Positions 43,829-51,497 of a stretch of DNA of 51,497 bases are shown here, piece by piece. Positions within the stretch are counted from its first letter, which is position 1. Each line of letters opens with the position of its first letter. The notes under the pieces were generated by a model. The model was not told where the DNA came from and searched no databases. It saw only the letters and a list, made by a program, of their open reading frames with translations. Source of the DNA: Hyphomicrobiales bacterium (GTDB taxonomy: Bacteria > Pseudomonadota > Alphaproteobacteria > Rhizobiales > Aestuariivirgaceae). The stretch is from contig JALVSR010000016.1 of assembly GCA_027024225.1 (NCBI GenBank), positions 1 through 51,497 on the forward strand, written 5' to 3'. The translations under genes and the position numbers were made by a program.

Positions 43829-43981
43829 GGCAGGCTCCATGGGGTGAAGGAAAAACGAGCCTCGGCTGGCTCGGGACGGTGGCCGGCCCCAGGAGATGGG
43901 ATGAGGCCGATGCACAGGAGGTTCGGGCATGTTGAACACCACGGCGCGGGCTGGAGAGAAAGTGGTGCTCATCCCGGAGTA

Positions 43982-45022
<1,041 letters not shown>

Positions 45023-45326
45023 GACGACACCTCCTGCCTGTGTGTGCGTGTCTGTGGCGCTCTATGGCGGTCTGTGGCGGCTGGCCCGAGAACGGGCCAT
45101 TTTTCTTGGTGCGGCAGGGGCGGGGGCTTGTCAAGCCGCCATCGGCGTCGAGCCATCAACGTGTCTTGCCCGCGCCCTTTTGAGCCGATGGTTTGCGGCT
45201 GGGCGCCACGGCCCGGAATTCGCAGCGGGGGAACCGGTGCGCGAAAAAGGGGGAAATTGCCACCACCACGCACGCCATCTTGTGAAAAAGCCACCGGCAT
45301 CCGCGCTCTTGAGCCGGATTCTGGGC
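45023..45326. other. Region between DUF2155 gene and trpD
   Basis: A 304-bp gap upstream of trpD. It holds a plus-strand intrinsic terminator (45082-45105) and a short GTCTGTGGCG direct repeat (about 45049-45058 and 45070-45079). I see no leader peptide with tryptophan codons and no gene. Confidence 0.45.
45082..45105 (+). terminator. Plus-strand intrinsic terminator in the trpD leader
   Basis: TGGCCCG (45082-45088) pairs perfectly with CGGGCCA (45093-45099) around an AGAA loop and is followed by TTTTTCTT. The orientation is plus, opposite to trpD and its neighbours, so it would end a transcript running antisense through trpD. Confidence 0.65.
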
Positions 45327-46295
45327 CTAATACAATGGCCCCAGTTCCTCCTCGGGCTCCGGCACGGGCACGGGGGCTCTTTCCTCGCTGTCCGGCGCCC
45401 CGGCCGGCGCCTCGGCTGGAACATCGGCGCCGGGGAGCGCAGCCGTGGCCTTTTCCGACCGCGCCGGGCGGGTCGGGCCCGAAGCCTCGAGGCCATGCCC
45501 GGGGAGCGCATCCACGCCGGTATCCATCGCGGATTGCGCACCCTCCCTCGCATGCTCCGTTGCGGCGGGAGGCACGTTGTCATGCACCGGCGCCGCCGGG
45601 GTCGTGTGCGGCGTCTCCGCTGGTGCGGCGGCCGCGGCATCAGGCTGCGTCGGCGCCATGCGGACCGAAACGCCTCGTGTTTTCTCAGGCAAGCCGGCGG
45701 CCTCGAGCCTTGCGGAATTTTCCTTCATGGCCTTGGAACCGATGCCGGTGGCCGCATCCTCGCGCCCGTCATCCCCCACGCCGGCCGCATCAGTCTCCTG
45801 TTCCGGCGATACGGAATCGGGAGAATCGGAAGCGGAGTCGGCCTTGCCGGCGCCGGTGGCGGGAGAAGGCATGATGCTGGCTGGCGTGACGCCTTGCGGC
45901 GCGGCATCCAACGGTTCGCGGCAACCGGTGAGCCAGACGTCGAACAAGGGATGCTCCACCGCGTGCAGGCCCGGGCTTTCGGCATTCATCCAGCCGCTGA
46001 ACACCCGCCGGTGCTTCTTGTCGTAGGTGAACTCCTCGATCTCCACGAACGCCATGGTCTTGGGCTTTTCCGTCGGCGGGCGCGTGTGGCAGGTGCGCGG
46101 AACGATGCGAAAGGTGCCGAACTTGGCCGTCTCGTTCAGCGGCACTTCCAGCGTGGTGATGTCGCCCGTGATCTTGTCCAGCGCCGCGAACACCGCCACG
46201 CGGTTCTTCACCGGCCCGGCCAGCGCCGGGGCCGGCGCGAGGCACGCACAGGTCGCCAGCGCCAATAGCAGCTTTTTCCCGATGGGTCCGCCCAT
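45327..46295 (-). CDS. DUF2155 secreted protein with long Pro/Ala/Glu tail
   Basis: A 322-residue protein with a signal peptide (KKLLLALATCACLAP, cleavage probably after ALA near residue 26). The DUF2155 domain (about 28-140) is clear: FAALDKITGDITTLEVPLNE, RTCHTRPPTEKP with paired cysteines, VFSGWMNAESPGLHAVEHP and FDVWLTGC. The domain is normally most of the protein; here about 170 residues of low-complexity Ala/Pro/Glu/Ser sequence follow, presumably disordered. Start: the ATG at 46295 has GGAG six bases upstream. DUF2155 genes commonly sit near NDUFA12 and MlaD-like genes in alphaproteobacteria, as here. The function is unknown; an envelope location is inferred. Confidence 0.85.
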   Translation of the reverse strand: MGGPIGKKLLLALATCACLAPAPALAGPVKNRVAVFAALDKITGDITTLEVPLNETAKFGTFRIVPRTCHTRPPTEKPKTMAFVEIEEFTYDKKHRRVFSGWMNAESPGLHAVEHPLFDVWLTGCREPLDAAPQGVTPASIMPSPATGAGKADSASDSPDSVSPEQETDAAGVGDDGREDAATGIGSKAMKENSARLEAAGLPEKTRGVSVRMAPTQPDAAAAAPAETPHTTPAAPVHDNVPPAATEHAREGAQSAMDTGVDALPGHGLEASGPTRPARSEKATAALPGADVPAEAPAGAPDSEERAPVPVPEPEEELGPLY

Positions 46296-46311
46296 GCCAG
46301 GCTCCAGTTTC

Positions 46312-47070
46312 TCAGCGCCGCGGCTTGCGCGCCAGCACGCGCAGACGCATGTAATCCACCGTCCAGCGTCCGGCCGAATCGCACAAGACGGGGCGCAACA
46401 GGTCTTCAACCTCCGCAATCACCGCCGGCGCCTCCTCGCCAAACTGGGCCAGGAAGACGGGGCAGAAGACGTTCAGCCAATCCCCCAGCGAACCGGGCAG
46501 AAGGGTGGGGCGCGGCGCCAGCTCGATGCGCTCCACCCCGAAACCGGTGCGCTCCAGCAATGCCCCGTAGTCTTCCGGGGAAGGGAAATACCAAATCGCG
46601 GCGAGCGATTCATCCGCCCCGCGCCGCCGCGCCACCGCCCTGAGGCCGGTGATGATCGCCGCAACGTTGCCATGTCCGCCGAACTCGGCCACGAAACGTC
46701 CGCCGGGCTTCAGCGCGCGGAACACCCCTTCGGCCACCGATTGAGGGGTGTTGGTCATCCAGTGCAGGGCGGCGTTGGAAAACACCGCGTCGAATTCCCG
46801 CTCGAAGGGCAGTTGTTCGCCCGAGCCCCGCACCACGGTCACGCCGCGCGCCTTCGCGGCCCGCAGCATGTCCGCATCCACATCCAGCCCCAGCACGTTG
46901 CAGCCCTGCCGCATGAGCCGCTGCGCGATCACGCCACTGCCGCAGCCGAGATCCAGAATGCGCTCGCCCGGCCGCGCATCCAGCCAGCGCAGGATCTCTT
47001 CCGCTTCCTCGAAAACAAAGCGCGCCTGCTTCTCGTACTCGTCTGCCAGCCAGCCCGGATGTGACCGCAT
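46312..47070 (-). CDS. Class I SAM-dependent methyltransferase
   Basis: A 252-residue cytoplasmic methyltransferase. SAM-binding motif I is ILDLGCGSGVIAQRL (about 38-52), motif II gives LGLDVDADMLRAAKARG, then EQLPFEREFDAVFSNAALHW and LKPGGRFVAEFGG. It resembles trans-aconitate methyltransferase/UbiE-like small-molecule methyltransferases, but the substrate is not defined. It starts at 47070 with a GAGGAG site. It is 16 bp upstream of the DUF2155 start on the same strand, so the two are cotranscribed, and it separates DUF2155 from the mlaD-like gene. Confidence 0.88.
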   Translation of the reverse strand: MRSHPGWLADEYEKQARFVFEEAEEILRWLDARPGERILDLGCGSGVIAQRLMRQGCNVLGLDVDADMLRAAKARGVTVVRGSGEQLPFEREFDAVFSNAALHWMTNTPQSVAEGVFRALKPGGRFVAEFGGHGNVAAIITGLRAVARRRGADESLAAIWYFPSPEDYGALLERTGFGVERIELAPRPTLLPGSLGDWLNVFCPVFLAQFGEEAPAVIAEVEDLLRPVLCDSAGRWTVDYMRLRVLARKPRR

Positions 47071-47188
47071 GGTTCGCGACTCCTCGCTCGTCTCATGAGT
47101 GGACAGCCCGCAACTCCCGCATATTCACCGGAAATGTGAACATGATATGTCGCGGACAGAAACGTGAACGAAAAACCCGGACGAAATG

Positions 47189-47641
47189 TCACTTGTTCTT
47201 CTTTTCGTCCTTGAAGATGTATTCGTTCACCAGCGCCCACAGGTCGATGGAGCTTTGCGTGTGTTCCAGCACGTCGCCGGGCTTGAGCATCTCTTCCGCG
47301 CCGCCGGGTTCCAGCGCGATGTACTTGTCGCCCAGCAGGCCGTCGGTGGTGATCTTGGCCGATGTATCTTGCGGCAGCTTCACCGAGGCATCGATGCTCA
47401 TCTCGATGATGGCCTGGTAGGTTTCCTGGTCCAGCCGGTGCGCCACCACGCTGCCGATCTTCAGGCCGGCCAGACGCACATCGGTGCCGATGTTGACCCC
47501 CGAGGCATCATCGAAAACGGCCTTGATGACATATCCCCCATGCCCGCGGCCGATATCTGTCGTGGTATATACATACCATGAGAAAGTGGCCGCGACAATC
47601 AGAACGAGCGTGCCGATGAGGGTTTCCAGCAGATTGTTCAT
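47189..47641 (-). CDS. mlaD: MlaD/MCE-domain lipid transport protein
   Basis: A 150-residue protein with one N-terminal membrane helix (about 9-28, IGTLVLIVAATFSWYVYTTT) and a single MCE domain (about 38-118: VIKAVFDDASGVNIGTDVRL, GLKIGSV, KITTDGLLGDKYIALEPGG). MlaD forms the periplasmic hexameric ring of the MlaFEDB system that maintains outer-membrane lipid asymmetry. Length is typical of MlaD. Partners mlaE, mlaF and mlaC are not in this window; in alphaproteobacteria mlaD is often found apart, next to NDUFA12, as here. Confidence 0.9.
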   Translation of the reverse strand: MNNLLETLIGTLVLIVAATFSWYVYTTTDIGRGHGGYVIKAVFDDASGVNIGTDVRLAGLKIGSVVAHRLDQETYQAIIEMSIDASVKLPQDTSAKITTDGLLGDKYIALEPGGAEEMLKPGDVLEHTQSSIDLWALVNEYIFKDEKKNK

Positions 47642-47744
47642 CGTTCAACCGCTCTTTGCGATGTCCGGCGGCATCCGGTGCGAAAGCGAACGCCAGCGGC
47701 ATGATCCGTCTCGCCTGTCCGGCCACTTTGCCGCACATTCCTCT

Positions 47745-48155
47745 TCAGGATGTCTCGTCCGCGGCCGATTCCGGCTCCCATGGCTTATAAGGCTTCCTGC
47801 CCATGGGCGCGGGCCTGTGCAGGTACAGCGAACCGGGGGGATATTCGGCCTCGGGCGTTCCCGTGGGGTTGGGACGCCAGCTTTTTTCCCAGGGTTTGGG
47901 CTTGTAGTCGTCATGCGTGGGCGGAGTGTCGGTGCGCCGGTGAATCCAGCCGTGCCAGCCGGGTGGAATGCGCGAGGCCTCCGCATAGCCATTGTAGATG
48001 ACCCAGCGGTGCGCGTCGTCCCGCGTGCGGTAATAGGCGTTGCCCTGCTCGTCCTTGCCCACCAGCACGCCCTTGCGCCGGGTGTAGATGAGAGTGGATA
48101 GCGTGGCATCGTTCCACCAGGTGAAGATGCGCTGGATGACCTTCATCATGCCCAT
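47745..48155 (-). CDS. NADH:ubiquinone oxidoreductase accessory subunit NDUFA12 (B17.2 type)
   Basis: A 136-residue protein homologous to the mitochondrial complex I accessory subunit NDUFA12, which is kept in alphaproteobacteria. Visible motifs are KGVLVGKDEQGNAYYRTRDD (about 28-47), RRWVIYNG-type HRWVIYNGYAEASRIPPGWH (about 49-68), WIHRRTDTPPTHDD and a Pro-rich C-terminus with KPWEKSWRPNPTGT. It would bind the peripheral arm of complex I. The ATG at 48155 is chosen over one at 48194 because it gives the canonical N-terminus. It heads the minus-strand run that continues with mlaD. Confidence 0.93.
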   Translation of the reverse strand: MGMMKVIQRIFTWWNDATLSTLIYTRRKGVLVGKDEQGNAYYRTRDDAHRWVIYNGYAEASRIPPGWHGWIHRRTDTPPTHDDYKPKPWEKSWRPNPTGTPEAEYPPGSLYLHRPAPMGRKPYKPWEPESAADETS

Positions 48156-48828
48156 GGCTGCTTCCGTCCGTCCCCGTTGCCAGTTCCGGCGCAAGGATAG
48201 TCGATTTCACCACACTTGCAAGACTTCCCCGGCCATGGGCACGCGCGCGTGCCTGATCCGCCTTTATTTTCTCCAGGGCGGCGAATCGTGCGGGAGAGCG
48301 GCGAGAGCCGCATTTGTGGCGGGCCGTTTGCCCCCGGGCACGGCTTTCGGGATGAACGTGGTGACGGAGGATGGGCGTGCGCGCCCCGCCCACAGGCTGT
48401 CCACAGCTCCTGCACCGTCTTGCCGGCCGGGCGCCGCTTGATTTGGGACGGGGAATCAGACACTTTGAAAAGCCCTCTTCAGGATGAGCCCTTCACTTGT
48501 GCATGACCGGCGCCATTCTTTTTCTCATGCTCCGGGAAGTTTTCCACACGATATTGTGCAGCCACCTCTTGCTCCATACCAGACATTGAGGCACAATTCC
48601 TTTCGTCAAGCGGGATTCGCGGCCGGAGCGAGGCATTGGGGCTTCGTTTTCGGCAAATCCTGATTGACTGAAGGTTTCTCTTGTGTAATCGTAATGTTCA
48701 CATAGAGTTCTCATAGGTCTTTGGTGGAGCCAGCAGGACCGGAGGGTGTGCGCGCCTTCTGCAACGGGGGTGCTTTGTCCGCCGGGGCTGATGGAATTCG
48801 AGAAAGCAGGCAAACCTGAGGGGGCGAG
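48156..48828. other. Divergent control region between NDUFA12 and nrdJ
   Basis: A 673-bp stretch without a gene. The NDUFA12-proximal part (48156-48530) shows no feature I can name. The part near nrdJ holds the candidate NrdR box pair (48545-48590) and a second promoter-like TTGACT near 48664. I found no cobalamin-riboswitch core (no B12 box), although the enzyme is B12-dependent. The leader between the proposed promoter and the nrdJ start would be about 220 nt. Confidence 0.45.
48545..48597 (+). promoter_or_regulatory. nrdJ: Candidate NrdR box pair and overlapping promoter of nrdJ
   Basis: CACACGATATTGTG (48545-48558) matches the NrdR core CACAATATATTGTG at 12 of 14 positions. A weaker second copy, TACCAGACATTGAG (48577-48590, 9 of 14), lies with its centre 32 bp from the first, three helical turns as in known NrdR operators. 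A possible -35 TTGCTC (48569-48574) and -10 CACAAT (48592-48597), 17 bp apart, would place the second box in the promoter spacer, fitting repression. Confidence 0.55.
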
Positions 48829-51497
48829 ATGAAGATCCAGCGTCTGTTCACCCAGCCGGGCAAGGATGTTTACGAAGACATCGAATTCGCTCGCATCACC
48901 AGCGAAATCCGCAACCCGGACGGCTCGCTCGTCTTCCGCATGGAAGACGTGGAAGTGCCCGCGCACTTCTCGCAGGTGGCCTCCGACATCATGGCCCAGA
49001 AATATTTCCGCAAGGCCGGCGTGCCGGTGGCGCTGAAGAAGGTGCCGGAAGAGGGCGTGCCGGAGTGGCTGTGGCGCTCCGAGCCGGACATGGAAGCGCT
49101 GGAGAAGCTGCCCGAGGATGAGCGCACTACCCACGAAACCTCGGCCAGGCAGGTCTATGATCGCATGGCCGGCACCTGGACCTACTGGGGGTGGAAGGCG
49201 GGCTATTTCGATTCGGAAGAAGATGCGCGCGCCTTCTACGACGAGATCCGCCACATGCTGGTCATGCAGATGGCCGCGCCCAACTCGCCGCAATGGTTCA
49301 ACACCGGCCTTCACTGGGCCTATGGCATCGATGGGCCGGGGCAGGGGCATTATTACGTCGATCACGAAACCGGCCGGCTGAGGAAGTCCACCTCCGCCTA
49401 CGAGCGTCCGCAGCCGCATGCCTGCTTCATCCAGTCCATCGAGGACGATCTCGTCAACGAGGGCGGCATCATGGACCTGTGGGTGCGCGAGGCGCGCCTG
49501 TTCAAGTATGGCTCCGGCACGGGCACCAACTTCTCCACCCTGCGCGGCGAGAACGAGCCGCTTTCCGGCGGCGGTCGTTCCTCCGGTCTGCTCAGCTTCC
49601 TCAAGGTGGGCGACCGCGCGGCGGGGGCCATCAAGTCCGGCGGCACCACGCGCCGCGCCGCGAAGATGGTCATCGTGGACATCGACCACCCCGACATCGA
49701 GGAATTCATCGACTGGAAAGTGAAGGAGGAGCGAAAAGTCGCCGCGCTGGTGGCCGGCTCGAAGCTGGTGAAGCGCCACCTGGAGGCCGTCTTCCGCGCC
49801 TGCGTGAACTGTGAGGCCGAGGGTGATGACTGCTTCGACCCGAAGCGCAACCCGGCGCTCAAGCGCGCCATGCGCGCGGCCAGGCGCGACGAGGTGCCCA
49901 TGGGCGCCATCCGCCAGGTCATCCAGCTGGCGAAGCAGGGCTATACCGAGATCGAGGTGGAAACCTTTGACACCGACTGGGACGGTGAGGCCTACCGCAC
50001 CGTGGCCGGGCAGAACTCCAACAACTCCGTGCGCGTGACGGAAGACTTCCTGCGCGCGGTGGAAGCGGATGCCGAATGGCACCTCATCCGCCGCACCGAC
50101 GGCGAGGTGGCGAAAACCGTCTCCGCCCGCGCCCTGTGGGAGAAGATTGGTCTTGCCGCCTGGCAGTCGGCCGACCCGGGCATTCAGTTCCATACCACCA
50201 TCAACGACTGGCACACCTGCCCGGCGTCGGGCGAGATCCGCGCCTCCAACCCGTGCTCGGAATACATGTTCCTGGACAATACCGCGTGCAACCTCGCCTC
50301 GCTCAACCTGCTGCGCTTCTACGACCGCAAGACGCGCACTTTCCGGGTGGAGGAGTTCGAGCACGCCGTGCGCCTGTGGACCATCGTGCTGGAAATCTCC
50401 GTGCTCATGGCGCAGTTCCCCTCGAAGGAAATCGCCAGGCTCTCCTACGAGTACCGCACGCTGGGGCTGGGCTTCGCCAACATCGGCGGGCTCCTGATGA
50501 CCATGGGCCTGCCCTACGACTCGGACGAGGGCCGCGCCCTGTGCGGCGCCATCACGGCGGTCATGACCGGCCGGGCCTACGCCACCTCCGCCGAAATGGC
50601 GCGGGAGCTGGGCGCGTTCGCCGGGTTCGCGAAGAACCGCGAGCACATGCTGCGCGTCATTCGCAACCATCGCCGCGCCGCCCACGGCCTGCGCGAGGGT
50701 TACGAGAAGCTCTCCGTCAACCCGGTGCCGCTGGATCATGCCAACTGCCCGGACGCCACGCTGTCCGAGCGCGCGAAGGCCTGCTGGGACGAGGCGCTGG
50801 AACTGGGCGAAAGGCATGGCTATCGCAACGCGCAAACGACCGTGCTGGCGCCCACCGGCACCATCGGCCTGGTGATGGACTGCGACACCACCGGCATCGA
50901 GCCGGATTATGCGCTGGTGAAGTTCAAGAAGCTGGCCGGCGGCGGCTACTTCAAGATCATCAACCAGGCCGTGCCGGCGGCGCTCGAGGCGCTGGGCTAC
51001 ACGCCGCAGCAGATCGAGGACATCATCACCTATGCCGTGGGCCACGGCACGCTCAAGGACGCCTCGGGCGTGAACCACGAGACGCTCAAGCGCCGCGGCT
51101 TCACGGATGAGAAGATCGCCGCGGTGGAAGAGGCGCTGGGCTCGGCCTTCGACATCCGCTACGTCTTCAACCGCTTCACCCTGGGTGATGATTTCTGCCG
51201 CGACGTGCTGGGCATGACGGAGGAGCAGCTCAACGACATCTCCTTCGACATGCTCGCCCACATGGGCTTCACGAAGGACGAGATCGAGGCCGCGAACATT
51301 CATGTCTGCGGCGCCATGACGCTGGAAGGCGCGCCGCACCTTCGGGAAGAACACCTGCCCGTGTTCGACTGCGCCAATGCCTGCGGCCGTCTGGGCAAGC
51401 GCTACCTGTCGGTGGAAAGCCACATCCGCATGATGGCCGCCGCCCAGCCCTTCATTTCGGGCGCCATCTCCAAGACCGTGAACATGCCCAACGACGC
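48829..51497 (+). CDS. nrdJ: Adenosylcobalamin-dependent (class II) ribonucleotide reductase, truncated by window end
   Basis: The frame starts [20 protein letters not shown] at 48829 behind GAGGGGGCGAG and runs off the window after about 889 residues; complete relatives in this class are about 1200. It reduces ribonucleotides to deoxyribonucleotides using a B12-generated thiyl radical, with no need for oxygen. The active-site NPCSE has Asn474, radical Cys476 and Glu478. The redox pair is Cys199 (QPHACFIQS) and Cys487 (ACNLASLNL). Also present are [10 protein letters not shown], the [12 protein letters not shown] substrate loop and [20 protein letters not shown]. No allosteric ATP-cone is seen at the N-terminus. 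The C-terminal Cys-rich tail should lie beyond the window. Confidence 0.95.
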   Translation, partial: MKIQRLFTQPGKDVYEDIEFARITSEIRNPDGSLVFRMEDVEVPAHFSQVASDIMAQKYFRKAGVPVALKKVPEEGVPEWLWRSEPDMEALEKLPEDERTTHETSARQVYDRMAGTWTYWGWKAGYFDSEEDARAFYDEIRHMLVMQMAAPNSPQWFNTGLHWAYGIDGPGQGHYYVDHETGRLRKSTSAYERPQPHACFIQSIEDDLVNEGGIMDLWVREARLFKYGSGTGTNFSTLRGENEPLSGGGRSSGLLSFLKVGDRAAGAIKSGGTTRRAAKMVIVDIDHPDIEEFIDWKVKEERKVAALVAGSKLVKRHLEAVFRACVNCEAEGDDCFDPKRNPALKRAMRAARRDEVPMGAIRQVIQLAKQGYTEIEVETFDTDWDGEAYRTVAGQNSNNSVRVTEDFLRAVEADAEWHLIRRTDGEVAKTVSARALWEKIGLAAWQSADPGIQFHTTINDWHTCPASGEIRASNPCSEYMFLDNTACNLASLNLLRFYDRKTRTFRVEEFEHAVRLWTIVLEISVLMAQFPSKEIARLSYEYRTLGLGFANIGGLLMTMGLPYDSDEGRALCGAITAVMTGRAYATSAEMARELGAFAGFAKNREHMLRVIRNHRRAAHGLREGYEKLSVNPVPLDHANCPDATLSERAKACWDEALELGERHGYRNAQTTVLAPTGTIGLVMDCDTTGIEPDYALVKFKKLAGGGYFKIINQAVPAALEALGYTPQQIEDIITYAVGHGTLKDASGVNHETLKRRGFTDEKIAAVEEALGSAFDIRYVFNRFTLGDDFCRDVLGMTEEQLNDISFDMLAHMGFTKDEIEAANIHVCGAMTLEGAPHLREEHLPVFDCANACGRLGKRYLSVESHIRMMAAAQPFISGAISKTVNMPND

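Noticed and set aside
48156-48828. Cobalamin riboswitch expected upstream of a B12-dependent reductase
   Set aside because: Neither the B12 box nor the conserved core was found in either orientation.

Overview
The window is a gene-dense, GC-rich chromosomal segment from an alphaproteobacterium. Support for that class comes from a PopZ (DUF2497) gene directly upstream of valS, a bacterial NDUFA12 homologue beside an MlaD-type protein and a DUF2155 protein, a CarD/CdnL regulator, a Bpt-type N-end-rule transferase, and CtrA-like TTAA-N7-TTAA sites. I cannot place it at order level. Nothing points to a prophage, genomic island, IS element or CRISPR array. The content is mostly core and metabolic, with a few accessory genes.

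Layout. 0.1-4.2 kb: a DUF72 protein, a secreted alpha/beta hydrolase and bpt on the minus strand, then a tandem array of long palindromes and a beta-hydroxyacid dehydrogenase on the plus strand. 4.5-7.7 kb: lon and an HU gene, the classic neighbour pair. 8.0-10.4 kb (minus): a large OmpA-domain envelope protein with internal Ig-like repeats, followed by an unlisted 39-residue membrane peptide. 10.7-13.6 kb (plus): a solitary tungsten-type aldehyde ferredoxin oxidoreductase and a basic secreted protein. 13.8-19.9 kb (minus): two cation antiporters (CaCA family and NhaA) and pyruvate carboxylase. 20.2-22.8 kb (plus): a cyanide-insensitive-type bd oxidase operon, cydA-cydB-DUF2474. 22.8-24.2 kb (minus): three uncharacterised genes. 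24.4-27.4 kb (plus): a squalene/phytoene-synthase-fold protein, probably NDUFAF6-like, then the membrane pair DUF2157 and GDYXXLXY.

27.5-29.6 kb (minus): carD, a TPR protein and tRNA-Gly(GCC). A CtrA-like promoter followed almost at once by an intrinsic terminator lies ahead of carD. 29.7-37.3 kb (plus): a YbaK/PrdX editing protein, a DnaA-box cluster, coaBC, popZ, valS, nrdR and rnd. 37.4-48.2 kb (minus): dprA, plsY, a dihydroorotase lacking its metal ligands, pyrB, an acyltransferase, an AEC transporter, trpD, DUF2155, a methyltransferase, mlaD-like and NDUFA12. 48.8 kb to the end (plus): a B12-dependent ribonucleotide reductase, nrdJ, cut by the window edge. A candidate pair of NrdR operators 32 bp apart lies upstream of it.

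How the parts fit together. nrdR and a probable target (nrdJ) are both in the window. Oxygen-independent-capable dNTP synthesis, a high-affinity or cyanide-resistant oxidase and an AOR-family enzyme suggest life at variable oxygen (inference). popZ, CtrA-like sites and DnaA-like boxes fit a Caulobacter-style cell cycle. The most interesting leads are the palindrome array, the CtrA-promoter/terminator arrangement before carD, the isolated AOR, the NrdR box pair, and the overlooked small membrane gene beside the OmpA-like protein.
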